Assembly: GCA_936450465.1 (NCBI GenBank)
Contig: OW388293.1
Location: 26,045,860-26,109,859 of the forward strand
Direction: 5' to 3'
DNA length: 64,000 nt
Source: Gibbula magus
Lineage: Eukaryota; Mollusca; Gastropoda; Trochida; Trochidae
The notes under the pieces were generated by a model, which saw only the letters and a program-made list of their open reading frames with translations, had not been told where the DNA came from and did not search any database. This document shows, piece after piece, positions 35,225 to 47,615 of this stretch. How positions within the stretch are numbered: the stretch's first letter is position 1; each line of letters begins with the position of its first letter. The position numbers and the translations under genes are program-made.

Positions 35225-37640
35225 ATGATTTTTAGCTCATCAGGCCTGAAAGGCCATAGTGACTTATGGCATGGCATGGCATGGCATGGCGTCCGTCCGT
35301 AAACTTTTCGCTTTTTCGACTTCTTCTCCAGAACCACTTGGTCTAGTGAGCTGAAATTTTTTATTCAGACTCCTTGGGTAATGGGGATTCAAATTGTAGA
35401 TTTGGTGATCCAGTGACCCCAAATAAGGGCCTCACAGGCCGTAACCTAAAAACCTATTTTCATCTTCTTCTCATGAACGAAAAGACCTAGAAGACTGTAA
35501 TATTGTGTGCAGAGTCTTTAGCCAATGGAGATTCTAAATTGTAGATTTGGTGACCCTGTGGCCCCAAATAAGAGCCTTACAGGCCAAGACCTAAAATCCT
35601 ATTTTCATCTTCTTCTCAAGAACGAAAAGACCTAGAAGACTGTAATATTGTGTGCAGAGTCTTTAGCCAATGGAGATTCTAAATTGTAGATTTGGTGACC
35701 CTGTGGCCCCAAATAAGAGCCTTACAGGCCAAGACCTAAAATCCTATTTTCATCTTTTTCTCCAGAATGAAAAGACCTAGAATGCTGTAATATTGTGTGC
35801 AGAGTCTTTAGCCAATGGAGATTCTAAATTGTAGATTTGTTGACCCTATGGCCCCGAATCAGGGCCTCACAGGCCATGACCTATATGGACATGTTTGTCA
35901 AATGGATGTAATCAATTTGAAACGAGAACTATTGAATAGCCTATGAACTGAATTTTGTGACAAGCAGCAAAGGAATAAATTGAAGAGGAGTTAAGAATTC
36001 TTTAAATTTTACATGAGATATGTGAACTGCATATGACTGGTGATGAAATGATAAAATAAGACTATTTTCATCTTCTTCATCAGAACGAAAAGACCTAGAA
36101 GGCTGTAATATTGCATGCAGAGTCTTTTGCCAATGGAGATTCTAAACTGACGGGCAAAAGAAAGTATATCACACACTTGTTTTCGATTAATTCGATATTT
36201 TAAAGAAATGAGATGCATTTGATTATGGCACGATACAATAATACCTTTGGCAGTAGTTTGAATAACTTAATTGGTGACTGTTTTATTTTTAAACTAAAAT
36301 ATCATTATTTAAAGTAGACAGGAATAAGAAATGAAAGTTACACCAAATTGGCCCCTACCATGTTCAAAATGTTGTAATTGTGTGCAGGACGAAGCACATT
36401 TATTGATTTTCAAACAGAGTATGTGTTGTATGTCGATGAACAGTTGTGTTTTATCAAAATTAATTTGGGGGAATTTCAAAATTTTAATTTTTAATTTTGA
36501 TAAAAAAAAATTTAAACCGCGTAGAGGTATTATTTGACGGATTTAATGTTTTGGACTAATTTCATAAACTAGTCCGTTTTTCAATACGACGTCGAAAACT
36601 CGAGATATTTGACTTTGAAAAGTATACATATGATAAATACAACTGAGCCATATACTTTCTTTTGCCCGTACGTTTAAATTCTGAAATTTTATATACAGAC
36701 TCCTTGGGCAATGGGGATTCAAATTGTAGATTTGTTGACCCTATGGCCCGAAATCAGGGCCACAAAGGCCATGACGTAAACTTCTGCTTTCATCTTTTTC
36801 TCCAGAACAAAAGATCTCGAAGGCTGTAATATTGTGTGCAAACTCTTTAGCCAATGGGGATTCTAACATGTAGATTTGGTGACCCTGTGACCCCAAATAT
36901 GGACCACAGCCTGAAAGACCTGTTGAAATTGAATTTTGAACTGATATTTTATGTGCACTTCTTCAGTATTTAGTGATCCCTATTATGCAATACCTGAGGG
37001 AGCGTCATATTATCTTTTAGATATGTGAGTCCTAACTAAATGCAGAATTGAGAAAAAAAAGTACCTTTGCAGTTAATCTTATTCAGTAGGAATGTGAAAT
37101 ATGTTGTCTAAAGATTACAATCTGAATAGCCTATGAACTGAATATTGTCGATATAATAAAAAAAAGGCCCTCACAGGTCAAAACATAAAAATCTTTTTTC
37201 ATCTTCTTCTCCAGAACCAACCAGAAGGAATGTTGCGTTCAGAATGTTTAGATGAAAAGGCTTAGAACCGTTAAAAATTGTGCAAAGATGATTTAGCCAA
37301 GGGGATTCTAAATTGTACTATGTAACATGAGATTCATCACATTGCCTGTTCTCTCTAAACCTTATACAGTTAGATCAGTGCTGCCAGTGTTTAGTGCAAG
37401 GCAGAGGCTACTACATAATTTGGCTGTAAAAGCACAGCTGGCTTGTAACCAGAGCCAAGGGGTCATCATATTGCATAATCTCCTGTGTGTTGATCTTGCT
37501 CAGTGCTCTCTCTCAATTTTAAGACTAAGATTTGTCAGGGCTAGAGATTGTGCATTATATTAAGACAATATTTCAGACAATATATTAAGACAATAAGTCT
37601 TCATCATCAAACAATATAAACCCTGATGAGCTACAGAGCC
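35225..37640. repeat. composite dispersed repeat with 145-bp tandem units
   Basis: Starts 'tttagctcatcaggcctgaa' with (catgg)n and ends near 'ctgatgagctacagagccca'. Units starting tattttcatcttcttctc fall at 35455, 35600 and 35745 (145-bp period), each with gtgtgcagagtctttagcc and 'ttgtagatttggtgaccctg'. Degenerate units continue at 35313, 36060, 36700, 36790 and 37190. Shorter pieces of the same family occur at 20950, 24535, 39300 and 40980. The array is interrupted by the MITE at 36143-36676. Confidence 0.75.
36143..36676. mobile_element. MITE with TIR acgggcaaaagaaagtatat (534 bp)
   Basis: Left acgggcaaaagaaagtatat (36150 on) and right atatactttcttttgcccgt (to 36669) are inverted. The outer bases taaac/gttta extend the symmetry with two mismatches. 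It splits the 145-bp tandem repeat array. A short plus-strand open frame inside resembles no family known to me. Confidence 0.8.
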
Positions 37641-38371
37641 CATGGCTCTATTCTTTTCTCATAGTGATCTTTCAAGACATTCCCTGGCATATTATTTGTT
37701 GGTGAATGTGAAAAACAGTGTTTTTATTTTATTTAAGACGTCTTCCCTGCAACCTGTAAACTAATGCATTTTCAACTTCTCCTCAAGAACAGCTTGCTCT
37801 AGATATCGGACATTTCTGTTGAAGCTTTGTAAATGGAGATCAATGACCATCTGATATCATAAGCTATTTGCCTTCTCCAGAAGTAAAAGCTCTGATAATC
37901 TGAAATCATGTGTCCTAAAATAAGCCATGAGAAGTGATAAATCATAGATACATGTATGATGACCATCCAACCAGAGGCACCAGACCCTGAAGTTACACTG
38001 TACCTAAATATCAATCTAACATATACAGAAAGTGGGAGTGGCCATCTGTGATCCTGCATGTGCCAACAAATGGTTTAAAATTGGTTTACCTGGAGAGTAA
38101 CCACTCCCTGGTAGAGAGATGCAAACAGCAGTTAACTCGTTAGTGCTAATACAGAGGTTCTGGCTCAAATACACTTTATAACCAAACAAGACTGATCCCA
38201 GTTTCCATTTCCAGGCACACGTATCGATCCCAGACGACCAGATGTTTCCCACTCACTTTGTGTTACATTGATAGGTAGGTATACACGTACTTGATTTATT
38301 GGTAATGTCTACAAGCTTAACTATTCAAAGGATGTTACTTGGCCAGTTGGGATCATATATTTCAGCATATA
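37641..38371. other. no gene recognised
   Basis: Unique-looking AT-rich sequence. Short open frames on both strands overlap and lack splice sites or family features. Nothing further identified. Confidence 0.4.
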
Positions 38372-38531
38372 CAGTCAAGCCGCGATAATCCGGCCACCGA
38401 TTATCCGAATCTCGCAGTTTCCGAACGGTAGGAAGATGTAACCAAACTAATCTCTTTAGTAGTCCGAACATTTCACTATCAGAACGTTTTTGATGAAAAA
38501 CGGAAGCGTTCGGATTATCGAGGCTTGACTG
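38372..38531. mobile_element. pogo/Tigger-like MITE (160 bp)
   Basis: Ends cagtcaagccgcgataatcc and gattatcgaggcttgactg are inverted and preceded by TA on the left (38370-38371). The right flank is TG, a likely mutated TA. CAGTCAAGCCTCGATAAT-type termini with a TA target are characteristic of pogo/Tigger elements of the Tc1/mariner superfamily. No transposase. Confidence 0.85.
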
Positions 38532-39000
38532 TGTACATGCTAATAACTGAAACTGTTTTGCATGCGCAATACACCATATATTCTCGTATGGTCCTACCAG
38601 GTCTTACTTTCAAAAGTAAAGTACAAGGCTTTTTTTCTGAAAAAAAACTTCTCAGGAGGTTATTTCAAGACCTGTATGAGGCCTTGTCAAGAGCAAAGAT
38701 CCATATCAAACCTCAACTTCAAGTCAACTTGCCTCACAAGTCATAAATGGTGCCAGTACTTGCTGCATTTCTGTAACTTGCTGGTGCTAGCATAGTACCT
38801 TGCTGTCCCTGAACACAATGCTGTGTGCTGTAAGGCTAGCATCTATGTAGCTTTGCTGAGTATCTTGCCTTTCCAAAAAATTGTTTTCATAATTCACTGC
38901 TCCAAAATACATATTTCTTAAGTCCGATAACCTGAAGAGAAACAAAATGTTTCAGTTTTTATCCCCCACGATGAGGTGGAAGGTAGATATAGGTTTGAGC

Positions 39001-39240
39001 TCCATCCATCCACCCATCCATCTATGCATCCATCCATCCACCCATCCATCCATCTATGCATCCATCCATCCACCCATCCATCCATCCATCTATGCATCCA
39101 TCCATCCACCCATCCATCCATCCATCTATGCATCCATCCATCCATCTATGCATGCATCCATCCATCCATCCATCTATGCATCCATCCATCCATCCATCCA
39201 TCTAAGCATCCATCCATCCATACATCTATGCATCCGTCTA
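39001..39240. repeat. (CATC)n microsatellite with ctatgcatc interruptions
   Basis: About 240 bp of CATC repeats, broken at roughly regular intervals by 'tctatgcatcc' and ccac variants. It is open in several frames on both strands (His-Pro-Ser-Ile type peptides) because of its composition; not a gene. Confidence 0.95.
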
Positions 39241-40491
39241 TCAGAGATAAATGGGACAGATTTTCTCCGAAACAAGTTTGAGATGGGATTTTTTGCTGGA
39301 GTAATCTGACTTGATAAGCCAGATGGGCTTATGTCATGGTCTGCCACCAGTTGTCCATAAACTATGGGCATTTTCGACTTCTCCAGAACTACTGCACCCA
39401 AATAAGATTTGTAAATTTCATTACCCTACTTCCAAAAAAAAGGCCTGGCAAGGGTGCAATTTAAAGTAGTTTACCATTTACCGTCAGCTTTAGACGCACC
39501 CAATAGTATGTCTGTAGCACAATCATTTAGCAAAATATAGTTCATTCTCCTTCAGTCACATTAACCTTGGTGTATTGGAAGCTGACCTTAGTGTGACTCT
39601 TAACTCTAACACACAGGCAACATCAAGACCGCGAGTACTCGCTTGGCGTGTTGACGCGTACCGCGAATTGCTTCTGAACGGAAACTTGAGGTTGTGAGTA
39701 CTTCCCAGGATAATTTCAGAATATCATCACCATTTTGGAAAAAAATAGGTGCCTTGCACATAGCAATTGATCAAATTTCAATTGAGGGGGTAATAAAAGA
39801 AAGAAAAATGAGGTAATCAAATTGTGTGACACGCGACTCCATCTTGGATCGTAAATACTGGCTTGGCGAGACTGCTTTAAAGTGTTTATGCGTGTATTCG
39901 CGAGTACGGCCGAACTTCTTGTCGTCCAGAAGCGGGTACTCGCGTATACTCAGTGAGTCGAGGAAGGATGGGCATGGGGGTTAAAAGGTTCTGGTTATTG
40001 AAGTATCATATTTCAAGTTTATGTGGATTTTGGGAGATTGGTCCCTTGAGAGATAGACAAAAAATCGAACAGATAAAAAAATAGAGGTCTGAACCTTCAC
40101 CCAAACCTTTTCCCCTCCTCCACCCACTTCGTTTCCACCACCAAATTTCTTGGATGAACCTTTGTTCTGTTATATATACCTCTCCTCAACATCGTAATTT
40201 CGAAACAAATTTAATTACAATCATTTGTTTGCAGTATTTATTGAACATTGAGTCAATTACACAAACATTTGGTCTCATTTTGGTCTTTGAGGCACAGACC
40301 TGCAATGAAAGAATATGGACATGACGTTTAGAGGAGGAATACAGTAGTTTTTAAGGTTTGCTGATGTTGATAGAAAATATTCTTTGGAATTCGTAAACCG
40401 CATAGTTTTACTGTTTTACATGTTTTGAACATTGGAATATTTTGTGAAATTAGCTCCATAAATAAATTTATTTATTAAATTAAATGATAGT
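39241..40491. other. no gene recognised (downstream of lectin A)
   Basis: Begins with a fragment of the dispersed repeat 'gataagccagatgggcttat'. Around 39630-39960 are several cgcgagtactcgc-type palindromic words. No supported exon. Possible polyadenylation signals for lectin A on the minus strand were not resolved. Confidence 0.4.
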
Positions 40492-43400
40492 TCATACAAA
40501 CCTTGTCTCACACAACAAATCACAGTGATCGTTGCATCTGTGGTCGTGCCAGGTGAAGTGATCGTGTGGATCCATAACGAGGCACTGTCTCTCGTTGCCT
40601 CCATCTGGTTCTCCTCTTGACCAATCACCATTCACTATTAACTTCTGGTTGATGTCCCATGAGAACAAGCCTGGTGCTAGCAGACTGCTGCCTCCAAGCC
40701 ACACTCTCCGGTTATCTGTCGAGTCCAATGTAACATCGTGAGATGAAATAAATATATCATGCAAATGGGATTATGAGCCGTCTTCTGTCCGGCCACATCA
40801 TGACATCATGACACATTCACCATCTCCAGAGGACCGATTTCCTACATCCGTTTCATTTGACAGGTTACCGTGAGCATTTACAAGATCATTGCAGGAATTT
40901 TGATATTAAGACATTTACATTTATTTTCAAAATCATTGAATGATTGTTGCAATGTGGTTTATCTAGAGAACTGTTTATTATATTCTACAACATCAAACAA
41001 TACAAAGTTACTTGATCTAAAGAGCCCATGGTTCAATATTTTTACTCCTTCAGTGCCCCGGCATAGCACTGTCCCTCAGGCCCGCTAGGTCGTGCGTAGT
41101 AAGAGCTGAACTTGGTGTGACCCACCCGTGCAGTGGCCAGTATTAGCTGCCTCATAGAGTGTTAAACGAGTCAAGCGATGTGAGGTGTAGTTAGGTGGAA
41201 GGAAGGGGGTCAGTCCTTCTAGGATGACATTAGAGTAGTGACTAAACTTAAGCGAGTGAGGAGTGGATATCTCAGAGATGTTTCTATCATATTTGAAGCT
41301 GCCGTTAATGCCTTTTTAGAACTTATGTCATCTTGTGAGATGTGATCCATTGCCGCTAACAGATGTATCACATTTAAGATATATGTATGAAACAAATCAT
41401 TATGGATCTCTATAACATAACTAATAGAACATATTTGAAACTTTGTTAAACTGAAACTCAATTCGTGAAGATGCTTTCTGTCAGGGATCGTCAATATGTA
41501 ACTCCGTGGTGATGACATCAATTGTAGGTAATGATTGTCGCCACCTACTGCAGAAATGATTCTACTACATCTGATTTTACAGGTTACAGGACACCACTGA
41601 GTCGTCAAGTAACATAGTTCTTCTGCTGGAGGGCATGTGGATTCAAACCAACGTACTCACGTTTCACATACACCACAAAATCCTTGGCGTGTCCGATTTT
41701 CGTAGTTGTGTTCAGTGTGGCAAGATGCCCTCCAAACTCTTTACAAAGAGACTGCCAAATACAAAGCATTGTTTGATGGACTTGGACATTGATTAATTAA
41801 TTATTTCAGAAAGTATCGTGATTCAATGGAACGTGATCACTTTTCATATTAACAAATTAATTCAAACAGTCACCATCAGCTTATCCGAGTCCTGAACTGC
41901 ACGTGTTTACTATTAATTTTAGGCAGGGGATAGGGTTGTCAGCGCTATATCATCAAATATTCTACTAATATGTTTAAACATTTGCCACCAGAGAGATTAA
42001 TAAGTCATTAATGATGTAGTCAAATGAATGCTTGTACTACTAAACATGCTGATAATAGTCATAACAACTACTACATGGAAACAGCGAAGCCTAACTCGTT
42101 AGCAGACACATTAATCGGCATAGGTAGATACATCTGGGTTCCGTTCCATAACAGCGAGTGCTTATAATCGCTCATTGATTGCTCAACGTAGCGCTTAAGT
42201 AGCGCTCAAGTAGCGCTCATTTTCTCTTGAACGACATGGTGCAAATTCCTCGAAGTTTGCTCGCCTTGCTACGTAGCGCTACGTTGAGCAATCGCGTTCA
42301 AAAGAGGTTTAATTGTTATCGCTAATTGAGCGATTATTTTGAAACCTCTCTTGAACTCGGCCCGAATTTCATTTATATCCTCGACGCGGTGTCCTTTTAA
42401 CGACTTATTGATTTCGTTTTGTAAATGTCCACGGGCTAATAAACGAGGGCTTAAATACGTGCAGTACTGGTAATAGTGTTTGGGGGAAAGGGGAAGCGTC
42501 TCACCACTGCATCGGTCCAGGTTGATGGTATCTCGTACAGCGCAAAGCAAAACTCGCCGTATTTCGTCCAGCCATTTGGACAGATGGCATCAGCTGTAAG
42601 GCAAGGAACTTATGTTTATAATGATCTCCGGGATACGTTAGGAATCGCTGGACTGAAACTTGTAGCGTCGAAAATGATATCGAAATAGCGTACACCAACC
42701 ACCTACGATGGTCTTTTTTACAACATCCAGTCGTCAAATTAGGAAATAAATGTTGCAGATATGTTAAATTAAGTATGTTGCCCATCTGTTTAGACCCAAT
42801 GAGGTATACTTACCATTATAGTAGAAACTCATAACAATCTACAACAACAGTGTTATACAATGGTATTAATTAAATTTTAGTACAGGTCCGTTGTCCGTTG
42901 TATTTGTTCGAGACGAGGTCGAGGGCCAAAACAATGGACCGAGGGCCTGTAACGCGGCATATATACAGACATACTTAATCAATGACAATATCATTTCTTA
43001 TAATAATGATAGTAATAATGTTGGTACTTGTAATGCGCTATCTCTAGGTACTAACACCTGCTCGTTGCTCACCACTTTCTTTCTATTTACACTTAGAGTA
43101 AACATCTCATTTCCATTGAAATTCTTTTTCACCATATGTGACAGCGCACGCTGTGACTCGTATTGGCCCAGTCTGTCTCGTATTGGCCCAGTTTGTCTCG
43201 TATTGGCCCAGTTTGTCTCGTAATGGCCCAGTTTATCCTGTACAGGCCAAAGTTTGCCGTATTGGCCCAGTCTGTCTCGTATTGGCCCAATGTGTCAAGT
43301 ATTGACCCAATTTGTCTCGTATTGGCCCGGTTTGTCTCGTATTTGCCCAGATTTTCCGGCATTAGTCCAGTTTGTTTCGTATTGGCCCAGTTTGTCTCGT

Positions 43401-44802
43401 ATTGACCCAGTTTGTCACATATTGGCCCTGTTTATCCTGTGTATAACCAGTCTCGTATTGCCCTAGTTTGTCTCGTATTGACCCAAATTGTCATGTACTG
43501 GCCCTGTCTATCATGTATAGGCCCAGTTCGTCTCGTATTACCGAAGTTTGTCTCGTATTGGCCCTGTTTTCTCTGTATTGGCCGAGTTTGTCTCGTATAG
43601 GCCCAGTTTGTCTCGTAGTGTCACAATTTGTCTCGTATTAGCCCTGTCTTGGCTCAGTTTGTATCGTATTCGCCCAGTTTGTATCGTATTCGCCCAGTTT
43701 GTATCGTATTCGCCCAGTTTGTATCGTATTCGCCCAGTTTGTATCGTATTCGCTCAGTTTGTATCGTATTCGCCCTGTATTTAGCCTGCAATTGGCCTAC
43801 GTGTTCAGTGTTGACCCATTTGCCGATTCTTATTACTTGTGCAGTAAATACTGCAACATGCCACACGATCAATTTATAATTCATTACATCCATGTAAACA
43901 CGTAATATGTAAAAAAGGATCTTTGGATGAAGGATACTTACCACTCTAATATAGACTCACGTGGATACTTGATAACTATTGGTTTGGTGCAAAATGAAGG
44001 TATACCTGATATTAAACCGATTTATGTTCAAGAACAAATTACCTACATGAACAATAGATAGAAGGATGACCTCAAGACAATTTCTGTCACGACCTACATG
44101 TATATCATAGCAAGATTATGTTATTCTATAATTACAAACAAATGTTACGAATGTTTACATGCTTTAAAGGGGCAGTAGCACGTTTTTTGCAAATTTTATT
44201 TTTTCAAATTTCCCATTTAAAATGATAGTTTATGTCATTTATATTTACTCTAGAGGGTAAAACATCTTATTACAAAAACTGATTATCCGTAGTGGTAATA
44301 ACGGTGTTGCGTATAAAGCAAAAAATGCATGGCGGCCATTTTATTGTGAACACATTTTATTATTTTGAATGACAAAAAGCGATTCCCATGGCTTTACAGA
44401 ACCTTGGACACTCATTTTTAACTTGATTTTCTGAAGAGAGAAGGGTGTTTTACTATTGGTGACATAATTTTTCAAATACATTTTATGGACTTTTTTCAGC
44501 GAAAAAACGTGCTACTGCCCCTTTAAAACCTAACTGTCGGAAATAATAGATTCTTGATTAAAGAAGCATATCAAAGTTGAACAAATGTTTATTTTGAATT
44601 AAACACTAATATCTGCGTTGATTACAACAGCGTATCTATAGTTGAACACATGTTTTGAAATATTTTAAAACACACATATATGTGTTGATTACAAAAGCAT
44701 ATCAATAGTTGAACAAATATTGAAAAAGAGTTTAAAAGACCAACCTGTTGATAAATAAAAGACCATAAAAGTCAGAGGTAGACAAAAAGCTAGCGAAGCC
44801 AT
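40492..44802 (-). CDS. secreted single-domain C-type lectin A, 4 exons
   Basis: Exons in coding order: 44745-44802, 42505-42593, 41661-41751, 40492-40715; all GT-AG, phases 1, 0, 1; 462 nt (153 aa plus TGA). Residues 1-19 (MASLAFCLPLTFMVFYLST) are a signal peptide. The mature chain is a long-form C-type lectin domain: CPNGWTKYGEFCFA (24-37) with the extra N-terminal disulfide, LCKEFGGHLATLN, WLGG, then W-D motifs. The ligand site reads EPD (115-117) with E121, and WHD (135-137) in place of WND. Calcium residues look largely retained; an EP start usually goes with mannose-type binding, though the third residue D is unusual. Cys144 is an extra, probably unpaired cysteine. It is the first of three tandem same-strand paralogues. 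Intron 1 holds a 20-bp minisatellite and a MITE, intron 2 another MITE. Likely extracellular recognition, perhaps immune; inferred. Confidence 0.9.
42136..42363. mobile_element. GGGYTCCGTTCCATAA-type MITE, copy 1
   Basis: Starts gggttccgttccataacagc and ends aaacctctcttgaactcggc (then cc). Inside are gcgctcaagtagcgctcat and the inverted pair tacgtagcgctacgttgagc. The outer ends (ggg..ccgttcc / gggccgagttc inverted) are imperfectly inverted. Lies in lectin A intron 2. Other copies: 49918, 52351, 56130. Confidence 0.8.
43155..43795. repeat. 20-bp minisatellite in lectin A intron 1
   Basis: Units of gtctcgtattggcccagttt repeat with single-base variants for about 480 bp, then change to a uniform block gtatcgtattcgcccagttt (about 43660-43770). 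The 20-bp period leaves several frames open on both strands; these are not genes. Confidence 0.92.
44164..44526. mobile_element. MITE, TIR ttaaaggggcagtagcacg, copy 2 (363 bp)
   Basis: Inverted ends ttaaaggggcagtagcacg and cgtgctactgcccctttaa. The body is the reverse complement of the copy at 14606-14967 (gcatggcggccattttattg, 'ggtaaaacatcttatta'), so the two copies are in opposite orientation. Lies in lectin A intron 1, about 220 bp from exon 1. Confidence 0.88.
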
Positions 44803-45492
44803 GTTGGCAGTAATCAAAAGAGGTCACGACATAGAACCTGATAAAAAGTTACCCTCAATCTAATCTGTCTTTAAGATTAACATAAATAGCTGTTAACATT
44901 CAACTTGTACCATGGACTAAAACAGTTTGAACTGAAAATACATACATACGTCGACTTCCTTTTTTGATGCAAATTAATATCAGATTTAAAAAAAAACAAA
45001 AAAACTCGCTGCAAATAATTTCATATTTAATATTTCTGTCATTTAATTTTTTCACGACTTAATGTTTATTTGGCATGAAGTCTGCTCTTAATTCTGTTAG
45101 TAAGATTATGCAAGTTCATTCTTATGGATTATCAGTGTGTAATTGTTATCTTGCTGTAGTATCCGTTTGATAACTTTCTGTTTATATTTTCTAAGATAAC
45201 AATTAATTTTTTCAAAATGTTATGGTAGACATTCGGTCCGGTCTTGTCCTATCGTGTTTGGTAGACATTTAGAATAACGTAGACAATATTACTCATTAAC
45301 AGGACGTATAATGGGGTCCCATCTATAAGTGTTCTGGCGTTATTTGTTTTCTGAACTTGAACTTGCGACAATGGAAGCTTTATGAAAAGTCGTTGCTCGG
45401 CCAAAGCTGTATATATACTAACCGTTTTCACGAACATCCCGTCTCTCCTCATATTGCTTTTATAAAGTTCTCGCATCACTTCTAATACTGGG

Positions 45493-45905
45493 GATACTTA
45501 TATCGCGCTAAATCCACAACACAAAGAGTCGTGCTCAAAGCGCTACACAACTTATTACCCTGGTATAAGGACCAACATCGTTCCTTGTTCATTCTCAACT
45601 CCCCTTGGAGTATGCAACCTGGGCTAGAAATTAAGGCGCTCGAAGGTTGTCTGTCACATTGCCTTCACTTCCAAACCAGATACTCAATTGTGTATTGCTG
45701 AGCGAACAGAGGCACATTTCGAATAAAATACCTTGCCCTCTCAACTCATATCTCAGTGTGGGGCAGAGAATCACCCTGCAAAATTTCCGATTTTATCCAG
45801 TAATGCGGCGGGTAACCCATTCATCCAGCTAACAACGCCCGTTGTTGCTGAACTTCACTGATAGCGGTCGACTGAGCTATTCACAGGACCACGTGTCATC
45901 ACACT
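45493..45905. repeat. dispersed repeat, uninterrupted copy (cf. 52182-52800)
   Basis: Shares, in order, gatacttatatcgcg, 'ttattaccctggtataagga', attaaggcgct, cacattgccttcacttcc, gtgtggggcag and 'tgctgaacttcactgata' with the copy at 52182-52800. That copy carries a MITE insertion which this one lacks. A third fragment is at 34436-34545. Confidence 0.8.
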
Positions 45906-46714
45906 TCAAGTGGAATCAAGGCATTTCTTCAGACAGTCTTGTTCTGGGTTATGATTTAACACTAGTTTTTCATCATAAATTAGAATCATTAGCTAGTACA
46001 AATTTTACACTAATATTTAACTTGTTGGTTACGGCTATCAGGTTTTATGTATGTTTTCTTTACTTCTTTAAATTAGTACTTGTTGCTTTACAACATTTCC
46101 CGACTTAGAGTGCCACCGGTTGTTCAGGACATTTATGATTTTTTTTTTGTCGTCACTGCTTTTTATTCATTTTAGTGCAAGTCGATTTGGGCAATACATA
46201 TTGAATCTGTTTCAGTATACATCAGTACATCACTGAAGGAACAATACTATGGAGAGTGGGTGTGTGGAAACAAGGAGATATTTCTGAATGTGAATGTATG
46301 CATCCAATTAATCCATGACTGAAACAAAACACATTCGAAACAGAGTGTTCAGGTTGTTATTTATGTGAGAGTTAAATACATAGATAAACAATCCAAAGTA
46401 TCTCGTTTCCTGTGACCCTTTAATTGTGATGATATCTTCACATTTGCTTGATCAACTTCATCAACAAATAATTAAACCCGGGACAAAGGTTTCACAGTTT
46501 ATTAGTTGACGAAGTGACATTAGCTCCTCGATTAGAACACATGTTCACCTGTTTTCAAGATAATCCAATGATTGCGCCTATGCTTGAGTGATTGATCTGT
46601 GAAGAAAGAGAAAAAGTGAAAAATAAGTGGCAATAATAAAATGTTGTTTTAACTTCTTCACAGATTGTGTATTAAAATTCCCTCGCTATATGTGGTCGTT
46701 TGTTGGACAGAGCG

Positions 46715-47000
46715 GTGTAGTGTGGGGCACAGCTGTGTAGGTTGTTAACATGTTGGTCTCTCACGCCAAAATCCTGGTTCGAATCCCGGTGGAGGCACCT
46801 AAAATGTGTGACCTGGGTCACTTACTGTGTCTCTATGCAAGGCACACCTCCACTCAGACCTCCCAGCTGTTTAAATGGGTTCCTGAAATAACTGGTATAC
46901 ATAGTTTCATGTAGGGCCAAGGGCGGCTCTGAAAGTACAATTCCGACAGGGCAGATCAACAATGGACAAAGCGCACTGAGTTGGACGCGGTCAGGAATCG
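46715..47000 (+). repeat. tRNA-derived SINE-like repeat
   Basis: gttggtctctcacgccaaaa followed by cctggttcgaatcccggtgg looks like the 3' half of a tRNA with a good B-box (ggttcgaatcc). A tail of about 200 bp follows. At 46990 a second B-box-like word in the opposite sense (gaatcgaaccccgac) occurs. The tRNA arms do not pair fully, so this is a SINE or pseudo-tRNA rather than a functional tRNA. Boundaries are approximate. Confidence 0.5.
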
Positions 47001-47615
47001 AACCCCGACCTACTATATATACCTGATGGCTCACTAGGTTCTCTGTGACTCAGTTACTACACAAGTTAGCCTATCCACCAAGCCCAGTTGGTTTCAACTT
47101 TTGCGAACTAATAAAATGTACCTCAAACTTTGTTTAGCAGAGGACGCGAGGAGTGACTGTGGTTGAGTACAGGAAATATGATTATAGCATAGGACTTGGG
47201 GAGGCAAACATATTATATATCTTTATATTTTAACGCCATTAAATGCATTTTGAAAAGGTTTTTAAGAATGTATTGTTTGAGAAAACAAATTCTACTTTTA
47301 TTCCCTTAGATAATTAATAACGTAAATCATGGTGAGCTACATAGCCAGGCATTTCTAATATGAAAATTAACGCCACCTGAAAACAACAGATATTTTGTGA
47401 GGTTTATAATAAATACTAACCATAATAACTATTACTAACTTTCTAAACACGTGGGTTTTCAAGGAACTTTTCAACGAGTCAATTGAGGGCAGTTTGAGCA
47501 CCGTAGCTGAAAAAATCCAAAAGAGTTTCTGCCTGGAATGATGCATTTTATTATATCAGAACTGACTGACTCGAAAACAGTAAAGCTTAGAATTGTGAGG
47601 TTCTTATTCTAGCTT

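Noticed and set aside
38918..39401. Open frames rich in His-Pro-Ser-Ile or Met-Asp-Gly-Trp
   Set aside because: Translations of a CATC microsatellite on both strands.
40416..40631. Second minus-strand frame over lectin A exon 4
   Set aside because: Out of frame with the lectin domain; shadow.
42880..42960. Palindromic acaggtccgttgt / gaccgagggcctgta
   Set aside because: Pairing is short and imperfect and no flanking duplication is seen; too weak to call an element.
43129..43944. Several overlapping open frames on both strands
   Set aside because: All come from the 20-bp minisatellite.
46740..46800. Possible tRNA gene with ggttcgaatcc
   Set aside because: The T-arm stem has mismatches and no acceptor pairing is found; treated as a SINE.
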